A stretch of 8,576 nt of DNA from Deltaproteobacteria bacterium UBA6601. Lineage in GTDB: Bacteria; Myxococcota_A; UBA796; UBA9615. A program made the position numbers and the translations under genes. Location of the stretch: assembly GCA_002433485.1 (NCBI GenBank), contig DJIF01000058.1:1-8576 (forward strand), written 5' to 3'. Positions 1 to 5,854 of the stretch are shown here, in pieces. The notes under the pieces were generated by a model. That model worked only from the letters and a program-made list of their open reading frames with translations, was not told where the DNA came from and did no database searches. Position 1 is the first letter of the stretch. The number at the start of each line of letters is the position of its first letter.

Positions 1-405
1 GACACCAGCAGCGACGACGACGACGACACCAGCGGTGGCGGCACTGGCCTTCCAATCATCCAGTCAGTGGACGTCTGCGAACAGCCCAACCCCGAGGCCG
101 GCGGACCAGCCTGTGACGAACCCGACTTCTTCGCGCAGTTCACCATCGTGGTCAGCGACGCCGACGGTGACCTGCAGAACCCGACCATCAACCTGTCCCT
201 GGGCGGCGGAAGTCCGCAACCTCAAGCACTGAGCGGTGACCTCGGTACCGGTGGGGCCATCGGCCTACAGGTGTGCTCCAGCTGGCCCCGGGGTCAGGTT
301 ATTCCCTACTCGGTCAGTATCGTCGACGCGGCTGGTAACCAGAGTCAGCCCTTCCCGGGCAGCTGGACTGTACCCTCAGCTCCCGGTGGCGACGACTGCC
401 CCTGA
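1..405 (+). CDS. C-terminal part of an exported Asp-rich-linker protein (5' partial)
   Basis: The reading frame is open from the first base of the window, so the gene begins upstream and only its last 134 residues are seen. It opens with an Asp/Ser/Thr/Gly linker (five Asp in a row at residues 5-9, then Thr-Ser-Gly-Gly-Gly), followed by a compact domain of about 115 residues. That domain has beta-sandwich-like features: a 'VSDADGDLQNP' segment and a later 'VSIVDAAGNQSQ' segment resemble strands of Ig/PKD/cadherin-like extracellular folds. Four cysteines are visible, the last two residues from the C-terminus, suggesting disulfides outside the cytoplasm. A GTG at 67 is an internal codon rather than the start, because the linker upstream is in frame and typical of this protein class. 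The missing N-terminus probably carries a lipoprotein signal, as in the Asp-rich protein at 6556-7176. The function is unknown; a surface or periplasmic role is inferred. Confidence 0.8.
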   Translation, partial: DTSSDDDDDTSGGGTGLPIIQSVDVCEQPNPEAGGPACDEPDFFAQFTIVVSDADGDLQNPTINLSLGGGSPQPQALSGDLGTGGAIGLQVCSSWPRGQVIPYSVSIVDAAGNQSQPFPGSWTVPSAPGGDDCP

Positions 406-425
406 GGAGCAGCTCTCGAGCAGAG

Positions 426-454
426 CCTTATCTGCTGTCGTCCAGCAGATAAGG
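426..454. repeat. Perfect 12-bp inverted repeat, 5-nt spacer (terminator or operator)
   Basis: CCTTATCTGCTG at 426-437 is exactly complementary to CAGCAGATAAGG at 443-454, with TCGTC between. A smaller hairpin (GCTCT 412-416, AGAGC 422-426) abuts it. It begins 21 nt after the stop codon of the upstream gene and ends 25 nt before the putative promoter. Neither strand shows a T-tract after the stem, so it is not a textbook intrinsic terminator. It could be a U-tract-less terminator or 3'-end stabiliser for the upstream transcript, or a dyad-symmetric protein-binding site about 40-70 bp upstream of the next gene's start. Confidence 0.6.
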
Positions 455-478
455 ACGGCAGGCAAGACCGCTTCCGAT

Positions 479-487
479 TGATATAGT
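479..487 (+). promoter_or_regulatory. Candidate extended -10 promoter for the six-gene operon
   Basis: TGATATAGT fits an extended -10 element (TG, one base, then TATAGT, five of six matches to TATAAT). No recognisable -35 hexamer lies upstream, which is tolerated by extended -10 promoters. Transcription would begin about 7 nt downstream, at roughly 494-496, at or next to the ATG at 496, giving a leaderless or nearly leaderless mRNA. This is inferred from bacterial consensus; the host's own promoter preferences are unknown. Confidence 0.4.
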
Positions 488-495
488 CGGGAGTC

Positions 496-1347
496 ATGGA
501 ATCGGCAGCCAAGTACTACAGCCGTTACGAGCGCATCTATCTGGTGCTGGCGACGATCTTTGTCACCGTGCTGCTGCTCACCAACATCATCGGCATCAAG
601 CTGTTTCAGGCACCCTTCAAGCCTGCATTCGCGCTGACCACCGGAATCCTTACCTACCCCATCACCTTCCTTATGACCGACGTGGTCTCCGAGATCTACG
701 GAGCCCGACGAGCCAACTTCATGGTGGTCCTGGGCTTCTTCTTGAGCGTGTTGATGCTGGCCATCATCCAGCTCGCGCTGCACGTCACCCCCCACGCGTA
801 CTGGGCCCCCGGCGAAGGTGGCTTCTTCGCCGAGCTGAGCGGCGAGAATGCGGTAGCCCTTGAGCCCGGGCAGACTGCCTACGAACTGGTCGAAGTAAGC
901 GCCACTGCAGAAGGCACCACCCGTAGCCCGATGAAGGCGGTGGATGCCTATCAACACGCCTTCGCCTCGGTATTCGCCCTCAACAGCCTGCTGCTGTTCG
1001 GCTCGATGCTGGCCTATCTGGTGGCGCAACTCATCGATGTGCGGCTCTACCATTTTTGGAAGCGACTCACGAAAGGTCGGCACCTGTGGGTGCGCAACAC
1101 CGGCTCCACCTCGATCAGCCAGCTGGTGGACACTGCCATCGTCAACTCAATCCTGTTCTATCTCGGCTTTGGCATGGGCCTTTGGCAAGGGGTCCAGATC
1201 ATGCTGACGATCTACGTCTACAAGCTGATCATCGCCGCCATTGACACCCCCCTCATCTACCTCGGGGTCTATCTATGTAAGCGAGCACTGGGGGTGGCCT
1301 GGGATGAGGATGTGGTTGAGCCAGCCGGACCAGGAGCGAGTCAATGA
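496..1347 (+). CDS. yhhQ: Queuosine precursor transporter, YhhQ/VUT family
   Basis: This 283-residue polytopic inner-membrane protein belongs to the family that imports 7-deazaguanine precursors of queuosine (preQ0/preQ1) for tRNA modification. Family hallmarks are the 'TDVVSEIYG' segment at residues 61-69, the 'GSTSISQLVDT' segment at 203-213 and the 'YKLIIAAIDTP' segment at 242-252. Hydrophobic helices lie near residues 14-34, 45-62, 73-96, 157-182, 210-230 and 232-261. E. coli YhhQ is about 221 residues; the extra length is mostly a hydrophilic loop of about 45 residues (roughly 104-150) before the fourth helix. ATG 496 is the only plausible start because TAG at 484-486 closes the frame upstream. 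The GGGAG at 489-493 is only 2 nt away, too close for normal pairing, which agrees with a leaderless start. The stop overlaps the next start (ATGA), coupling it to folB. Transport direction and exact substrate are inferred from the family. Confidence 0.9.
   Translation: MESAAKYYSRYERIYLVLATIFVTVLLLTNIIGIKLFQAPFKPAFALTTGILTYPITFLMTDVVSEIYGARRANFMVVLGFFLSVLMLAIIQLALHVTPHAYWAPGEGGFFAELSGENAVALEPGQTAYELVEVSATAEGTTRSPMKAVDAYQHAFASVFALNSLLLFGSMLAYLVAQLIDVRLYHFWKRLTKGRHLWVRNTGSTSISQLVDTAIVNSILFYLGFGMGLWQGVQIMLTIYVYKLIIAAIDTPLIYLGVYLCKRALGVAWDEDVVEPAGPGASQ
1332..1336 (+). promoter_or_regulatory. Shine-Dalgarno site for folB
   Basis: AGGAG lies 7 nt before ATG 1344, inside the end of the transporter gene. 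It confirms the start that overlaps the transporter stop by 4 nt and suggests translational coupling. Confidence 0.7.
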
Positions 1348-1709
1348 AGGGCAGCATTGGCCTGCGGGCCCTAAGCTTCCAATGCATTATCGGCATTCAC
1401 CCCCATGAGCGGGAGACCCCTCAGCGCATTGAACTGGACCTTGAGGTGGGGCAGGACTTTGCCGCAGCGGCAGCCAGCGATGATGTGCAGCACACCAGCG
1501 ACTACGCGTTGATGGCTGAGCTGTTGGAGGAACTGGCCCGGGAGCGCCAATACCAGCTGCTCGAGACCTACGCCGAAGAAGCCGCTTGCCTGCTGTTCGA
1601 GCGCTTTGCTGCGATCTCCAGCATTCGCATGGAGATTCGTAAGCCCCAGGCCGTTCCAGCGGCAGCGGCGTCATTCGTCAACATCGAGCGCATGCGGGGA
1701 GCGAGCTGA
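1344..1709 (+). CDS. folB: Dihydroneopterin aldolase (FolB)
   Basis: This cytoplasmic enzyme of 121 residues, the usual family length, splits 7,8-dihydroneopterin into 6-hydroxymethyl-7,8-dihydropterin and glycolaldehyde in folate synthesis. The family pattern is intact: 'IIGIHPHERETPQ' at residues 15-27, a 'DDVQHTSDYA' segment at 46-55, 'LLETYAEEAA' at 72-81 and 'EIRKPQA' at 97-103. Residues at the positions known to matter in the Staphylococcus aureus enzyme are present: Glu22, Tyr54, Glu74 and Lys100. The related epimerase FolX shares the fold, so epimerase activity cannot be excluded, but the conserved Tyr/Lys pair favours aldolase. It overlaps the transporter by 4 nt and is followed after 2 nt by a pteridine-reductase-like SDR, a pairing reminiscent of folX and folM in some Proteobacteria. 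No other folate gene is in the window. Confidence 0.93.
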   Translation: MKGSIGLRALSFQCIIGIHPHERETPQRIELDLEVGQDFAAAAASDDVQHTSDYALMAELLEELARERQYQLLETYAEEAACLLFERFAAISSIRMEIRKPQAVPAAAASFVNIERMRGAS

Positions 1710-1711
1710 CC

Positions 1712-2437
1712 GTGGCCCCAAGGGGCACAGCTCTGATCACCGGTGCCGCAAAGCGGCTCGGTAGGCATCTGGCCTTAGATCTGGCGGCCAGAGGCTGGCG
1801 AGTCGTGATCAACTATCGTAACTCTGCAGCAGCCGCTCAGGAGCTCGTCGCTGAGGTCATGGACGCGGGTGGGCAGGCCCGCGCCATTCAGGCCGACATC
1901 AGCGACAGTCAGGCGGTGGCGGCGATGGTTGCCGAAGTCCAACAGCAAGAGGGTCAGCTCAACCTGTTGATCAACAACGTCGGCAACTACCATCCCGGCC
2001 CCGCTACGGAGTTGAGCTGTGCCGACTGGGACGCCTGTATCGACGCCAACCTCAGCGGCTCGTTCTACACCTGCCACCATGCACTACCGCTGCTGCGGGC
2101 CAGCGGCGGACAGATCATCAACATCGGCTATGCAGGACTGGCTCTCAACCCTGCCACACCGGGCGCCCTCGCCTATCAGGTGAGCAAAGTCGGTCTGCTC
2201 TCTCTGACCCGCTCGCTGGCGGTCGCCCTGGCTCCTGATATACGAGTCAACATGATCTCCCCTGGACAACTGGAAGACTCCATCGACCTGCCGCCGGATC
2301 TCACTGCTGCGATTCCCATGGAGCGGGCTGGAACCCACCGCGACATCGCGGCCGCAGTGCACTTCCTGTTGGCAGCGAGCTACGTGACCGGCCAGAATCT
2401 GGACGTAGCCGGGGGCTATCGCCTGGAAGCCAGTTGA
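1712..2437 (+). CDS. Short-chain dehydrogenase/reductase, pteridine reductase (PTR1/FolM)-like
   Basis: This 241-residue classical-size SDR should be a cytoplasmic NAD(P)H-dependent oxidoreductase. The cofactor motif 'TGAAKRLG' at residues 10-17 is the form typical of pteridine reductases such as Leishmania PTR1, rather than the generic TGxxxGIG. Other SDR landmarks are Asp62 ('ADIS'), 'NNVG' at 88-91, Asn113, the 'YQVSK' Tyr155/Lys159 pair and 'SPG' at 183-185. The usual catalytic Ser is absent: 'INIGYAG' at 136-142 puts Tyr140 there. PTR1 has Asp at that position, so departure from Ser fits the pterin-reducing branch. Together with folB 2 nt upstream, this suggests reduction of a dihydropterin or dihydrofolate-like substrate. 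The start is GTG, preceded by GGGGAG at 1695-1700. The stop overlaps the next gene's TTG by 4 nt. The SDR assignment is firm; the pterin substrate is inferred. Confidence 0.85.
   Translation: MAPRGTALITGAAKRLGRHLALDLAARGWRVVINYRNSAAAAQELVAEVMDAGGQARAIQADISDSQAVAAMVAEVQQQEGQLNLLINNVGNYHPGPATELSCADWDACIDANLSGSFYTCHHALPLLRASGGQIINIGYAGLALNPATPGALAYQVSKVGLLSLTRSLAVALAPDIRVNMISPGQLEDSIDLPPDLTAAIPMERAGTHRDIAAAVHFLLAASYVTGQNLDVAGGYRLEAS
2425..2429 (+). promoter_or_regulatory. Shine-Dalgarno site supporting the TTG start at 2434
   Basis: GGAAG lies 4 nt before TTG 2434. No ATG or GTG in this frame lies before the beta strand that precedes the FAD-binding glycine motif, so this site supports the rare TTG start and the 4-nt overlap (TTGA) with the SDR stop. 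Confidence 0.5.
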
Positions 2438-3468
2438 GCGAGCCGCAGCAAGTCGAAATCATCGTCATTGGGGCAGGCCCAGCCGGCCTCTGCGCCGCAG
2501 CAGCAGCCCGCAGCCAGGGGCTTGAGCCTCTGATCATTGAGGCCGACTCCCGGATCGGCGGGGTGTGGCACCGGGTCGAGCCAGATCTACGCTGCCTTTC
2601 GCCCCGCCAGCGAGATCTACTGCCCGACGGCAGCTTCCCCGCCGGGGAAGGGCTCCGCGCCCGCGCTGATGAGGTGCTCGCTTGCCTCCTGGCCTTTCAG
2701 GATCGGCAGCGCTTTGCGCTGCGCCTGAATTGCCGGGCCCTGGCCCTGGAGACCCATCCAGCTGGCCTACTGCTGAGGACCAGCAAGGGCAGCTTCGCGA
2801 GCCGACGGATCGTGGTTGCAACCGGGGTCTACGGGAAGCCTCAAGTTCCGGCTTTACCCGGCCGCTTCGAGGGCCTGCAGCAACACAGCAGCGAAGTGAA
2901 GGCAGCGGACATCAACGACGGGGAGCAGGTCACGGTGGTCGGTAGTGGAAATTCGGCGGTGGACCTCGTCGCCCGCCTGTTGGCCAGAGACCTGTCGGTA
3001 AGCCTTGCGGCCCGCAGCGGGCTGGGGAAGGCGCTGCCCATCGCTACCGGCCCTGCTGCTGCTGTGATGTGGTGGGCATCGTCACTGCCCACTCGTTGGC
3101 TACCCCATTCTCTGCGATGCTCGGATACGGTCCCCAAGGTCGACGATGACCTGCAGCGCGCTGAGGCGAGCGGCCGACTCTCGGTCTATGGCGAAGCCCT
3201 GGCCCTTGAACCCACAGGCCTGATGACCGCAGGCGCTCGGCTGGTAGCAGCTGACCGCATCATCTGGGCGACCGGCTTCCGCCGCGACCTCACCTGGATA
3301 TCAGGACTAAACCTGGATGACCGGGGCCAACCGAGCCATGACCGGGGCCTCTCCACCGAGGTCCAGGGCCTGGCCTTCATGGGCCTGCCTTGTATGCGAA
3401 ATCGGCGCAGCGGCTTCCTACGCGGCTTCGCAGCAGACGCTCGCGACCTGATCAGGCGACTCGCATGA
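2434..3468 (+). CDS. FAD-dependent oxidoreductase, flavin-containing monooxygenase (CzcO)-like
   Basis: This 344-residue protein has two dinucleotide-binding folds. The FAD site is the N-terminal 'GAGPAG' (residues 13-18), followed by an acidic residue ending the second strand (Glu36) and 'RIGGVW' (40-45), the GGxW segment characteristic of FMO-like proteins. The NAD(P)H site is 'GSGNSA' (170-175). Between them 'FEGLQQHSSEV' (145-155) matches the FMO/Baeyer-Villiger fingerprint FxGxxxHxxx(W/Y/F), except that the final aromatic is Val. Two ATG motifs (129-131 and 279-281, the latter 'ATGF') are also family features. These enzymes use NADPH and oxygen to oxygenate N, S or carbonyl substrates, but some relatives are plain reductases or thiol-disulfide enzymes. 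It is shorter than typical FMOs (about 450-550 residues). It overlaps the SDR upstream and the membrane protein downstream by 4 nt each. The substrate is unknown. Confidence 0.85.
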   Translation: MSEPQQVEIIVIGAGPAGLCAAAAARSQGLEPLIIEADSRIGGVWHRVEPDLRCLSPRQRDLLPDGSFPAGEGLRARADEVLACLLAFQDRQRFALRLNCRALALETHPAGLLLRTSKGSFASRRIVVATGVYGKPQVPALPGRFEGLQQHSSEVKAADINDGEQVTVVGSGNSAVDLVARLLARDLSVSLAARSGLGKALPIATGPAAAVMWWASSLPTRWLPHSLRCSDTVPKVDDDLQRAEASGRLSVYGEALALEPTGLMTAGARLVAADRIIWATGFRRDLTWISGLNLDDRGQPSHDRGLSTEVQGLAFMGLPCMRNRRSGFLRGFAADARDLIRRLA

Positions 3469-4343
3469 TAGCCATGTCCTTCTGTGCCGGTTGGCTGCTG
3501 CTCTGGGTCAGCCTGTACTGGTGCCTGACCCTGCTGGGCTGGAGGATGCTGACACCGCTGATGACCGACATCCGCCGCGCAGCGGTTGGTGTCGGCCTGG
3601 TGGGTCTGCTGGCTGCCCTGGTCTGGGCCGAGCCGGGAGAGCCCGCTTGGCTACGTGCCCTTCCCCTCACGATCGGTCTTCTGGCAGCAGGTTACAGCTG
3701 GCGCAACCAGTGGCTGCTACCCCGACCAGCGACAGAACTTCAGCCCTCTCCGCTCGCAGGACATCCTGACGAGCTGGTCGCGGTTCTTAGCGGGGGACAG
3801 GCAGTGAGCCTCGCCGTGCTGGAGCGCCTTCGAACCGCTTTCTTTGAAGACCAACTCATCGTTCACTGCGGTCTCGCACGCTCCCTGATCGCGCTGCGAA
3901 GGGGGGAAGAGCAACGGCCGGCAGCGGTCCTCCCCCACAACAGCGGCTTCTTTATCAACAGCAATGGAATGCTTTGGGATGGCGTAAATGGGAGCGCTGT
4001 TGAAGGCGACCAACAACTGGAGAGCTTACCCATCGAGCTGTGTCGGTTGTCCGCCTGGCGGCAAAGCCACCCCAAAGCCCAACTGCTGGCCCCGGCGCAG
4101 ATGACCGCCCTACCGCGAGCGCGACAGCGCACACCCCGCGTACCGGAGGCCCGAAAAGTCGCCGACCCCCTCGCAATTGGACGCCTGGACCAGGGCGGCT
4201 GGCACCGCCTGGACGAGCAGGAGCTCAACCACTGCGGTCCCATAAAGCACCGCGACGGCTACCTTTCGCGATGGGCTGCCAGCAGCAGAGGCCTGTTACA
4301 GACCGACAGTCTCCAAGGCAAGCAAGCGAACCACCGCAACTGA
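3465..4343 (+). CDS. Membrane protein with a diverged DUF3179-like domain
   Basis: The protein is 292 residues from ATG 3465, chosen because it overlaps the previous stop (ATGA) like the other junctions here; an upstream in-frame start at 3390 would lie deep inside the FAD gene. Three hydrophobic segments (about residues 4-26, 39-56 and 63-78) form an N-terminal membrane module. Residues 99-210 follow the DUF3179 pattern: 'HPDELVAVLSGG' at the beginning, 'VHCGLARS' (133-140) where the family has its CPLC-type motif, 'SGFFINSNGMLWD' (160-172) matching the SGLLyNSN...yD core, then 'LESLP' (185-189) and 'SAWRQSHP' (196-203) matching the WxxW/RxxHP end. The second Cys of the CPLC motif is missing. 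Residues 215-292 are polar, basic and without a recognised domain. The family function is not established. Coupling to the FAD enzyme suggests a role with it, which is inference. Confidence 0.72.
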   Translation: MIAMSFCAGWLLLWVSLYWCLTLLGWRMLTPLMTDIRRAAVGVGLVGLLAALVWAEPGEPAWLRALPLTIGLLAAGYSWRNQWLLPRPATELQPSPLAGHPDELVAVLSGGQAVSLAVLERLRTAFFEDQLIVHCGLARSLIALRRGEEQRPAAVLPHNSGFFINSNGMLWDGVNGSAVEGDQQLESLPIELCRLSAWRQSHPKAQLLAPAQMTALPRARQRTPRVPEARKVADPLAIGRLDQGGWHRLDEQELNHCGPIKHRDGYLSRWAASSRGLLQTDSLQGKQANHRN

Positions 4344-4362
4344 TTCAGGCTAAGTTATTGGT

Positions 4363-5838
4363 ATGGCACAGGGCCGGACAGTAAGAAACAGCTCGGAAGA
4401 AGGGCCGCTCGCCGGCCTCAAGGTAGCCCTGGTCTTCCCGACCTTTCTCGACGCCGATCTGGCTTCGCACCAGGACAATGCGCGGTTCCTTGGCGCCATA
4501 CCCCCCCTTTCTCTTGGTTACGTAGCTTCAGTCCTGCGCGGGGCCGGTGCCGATGTGATGGTCCTCGACTGCCCTACCCTGGGGATGGGCCTGACTCGCG
4601 CGGTAGACGTAGTCAGAGCCTTTAATCCAGACTACATCGGATTCACCCTGGCGACGGTCGACTGGCTGTCTTCGCTGGAGTGGATGCAGCGGATGAATGC
4701 CGAGATCAGCGCCTACATCCTGGTGGGCGGCATCCACATGGAGTGCTACCCCAAAGAAACCCTGACCCATGAGTGCATTGAGCTGGGCCTGGCCGGTCAT
4801 GCAGACATCGCCCTGGTAGAGCTGCTCCAGACCCACCAGGAGGGCGGCGACTTGAGCGCCATCCCTGGAGCGGTCTTTCGCAACCAGGAGGGTGAGGTCA
4901 TTGTCGTTCCCGAGGGCACCCGTCCCGGCAGGGAAGGCGATATGCCCTGGCCGGCTCGCGACCTACTTCCCTACCAACAACACTTCTCAATCGTTTCTAC
5001 CGAGACCTACTTCACCGCGGCAATGAGTAACTTCGGTTGCCCCTTCCGCTGCGAGTTCTGCATTCTGCGAGGTGACGCACTGCGCCAGCGGAGCGCCCTC
5101 TCGGTAGTCGATGAGATGGAGTACTGCTACCGGGAGCTGGGCATCCGGGAGATCGACTTCTTTGATCCGGTCTTCACCATCCGCCGGAACCGAGTCCTGG
5201 AGATCTGCGACGAGCTTGAACGACGTCAGCTTAAAGGCCTGATCTGGTCCATCCGCGCCCGAACCGATGCCCTGGATCAGGGTCTGCTGGACCGCATGTG
5301 GGAGGTCGGCTGCCGGCGTATCTGTTACGGCATCGAGAGCGGCTCTAATGAGATTCTCCGCCGCGTCGATAAACGGATGCGCTCTACTGAACACATTGGT
5401 GAGGTCATCCGCGCCACCAAGAAGCGCGGCTATGAAGTGCTCGCCTTCGTCATGATCGGCAATCCCCTGGAGAGCTACCGCAGCGTCGGCATGACCCGAC
5501 GGATGCTCACCTCGCTGCCCATCGATCTGGTGCAAATCGCCAGCTTGTTCCCGCTACCGAACACCCCAATCTATGATGAGATCGTGCGCCGTACCGGCCA
5601 GGACTACTGGCGCGAACACATCCTCCACGGCACCCCGGTCCAGCCAGTCATCAGGCTGGACACCGACCTCGACGACGATGAACTCTCCCACCTCGTGACC
5701 CAGACCTACATGCACTTCTACTTCCGGCCGAAGTTCGCCAAGTTCGCCCTCAGCCGACTCAAGGAACCCGCTCAGCTTCGCCGCGGGCTGGAAGCTGCTG
5801 CCGGCATCACCCGCACCTTTCTGGCGGGGGCGCGCTAA
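4363..5838 (+). CDS. B12-binding-domain radical SAM protein
   Basis: This 491-residue protein has the class B radical SAM layout. An N-terminal cobalamin-binding-like Rossmann domain (about residues 19-160) shows 'VALVFPTF' (21-28), 'IPPLSLGYVASVLRGAG' (46-62) and 'ILVGGIHMECYP' (119-130). The radical SAM barrel follows, with Cys226, Cys230 and Cys233 ('CPFRCEFC') to hold the [4Fe-4S] cluster, 'GIESGS' (323-328) and 'MIGNP' (364-368). The usual 'GEGE' after the B12 domain is replaced by 'AGHADIALVEL' (144-154), and no DxHxxG cobalamin-ligand motif is visible, which is common in this class. Such enzymes methylate unreactive carbon or phosphorus atoms or rearrange cyclic substrates; relatives include BchE and hopanoid methylases. 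The C-terminal 70 residues are a helical tail of unknown role. TAA at 4351 bounds the start; ATG 4363 lacks a clear Shine-Dalgarno. It lies 19 nt after the DUF3179-like gene, probably in the same operon. The substrate cannot be predicted. Confidence 0.9.
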   Translation: MAQGRTVRNSSEEGPLAGLKVALVFPTFLDADLASHQDNARFLGAIPPLSLGYVASVLRGAGADVMVLDCPTLGMGLTRAVDVVRAFNPDYIGFTLATVDWLSSLEWMQRMNAEISAYILVGGIHMECYPKETLTHECIELGLAGHADIALVELLQTHQEGGDLSAIPGAVFRNQEGEVIVVPEGTRPGREGDMPWPARDLLPYQQHFSIVSTETYFTAAMSNFGCPFRCEFCILRGDALRQRSALSVVDEMEYCYRELGIREIDFFDPVFTIRRNRVLEICDELERRQLKGLIWSIRARTDALDQGLLDRMWEVGCRRICYGIESGSNEILRRVDKRMRSTEHIGEVIRATKKRGYEVLAFVMIGNPLESYRSVGMTRRMLTSLPIDLVQIASLFPLPNTPIYDEIVRRTGQDYWREHILHGTPVQPVIRLDTDLDDDELSHLVTQTYMHFYFRPKFAKFALSRLKEPAQLRRGLEAAAGITRTFLAGAR

Positions 5839-5854
5839 CTGCCTTTAGCCCTAC

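Noticed and set aside
405..495. preQ1 riboswitch upstream of the queuosine-precursor transporter
   Set aside because: I see no preQ1-I-like stem with A-rich tail. The only strong structure is a symmetric hairpin upstream of the likely promoter.
376..1083. Long minus-strand frame (235 codons) opposite the transporter gene
   Set aside because: It is His/Gln/Asp-rich with no domain, as expected for the antisense of membrane-helix codons, and the plus strand carries a clear YhhQ family protein.
3390..3464. Upstream start for the DUF3179-like gene at 3390
   Set aside because: It would add 25 strongly basic residues encoded within the FAD gene; ATG 3465 gives the same 4-nt overlap seen at other junctions and begins near the membrane helix.
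4353..4362. AGTTATTGGT before the radical SAM gene, repeated just after the ferritin-like gene (7921)
   Set aside because: Many repeated 10-mers are expected by chance in a window of this size, and the two contexts differ.
4987..5535. Minus-strand frame (182 codons) opposite the radical SAM gene
   Set aside because: It lies wholly antisense to the conserved CxxxCxxC barrel and has no recognisable motif; it is a high-GC shadow frame.
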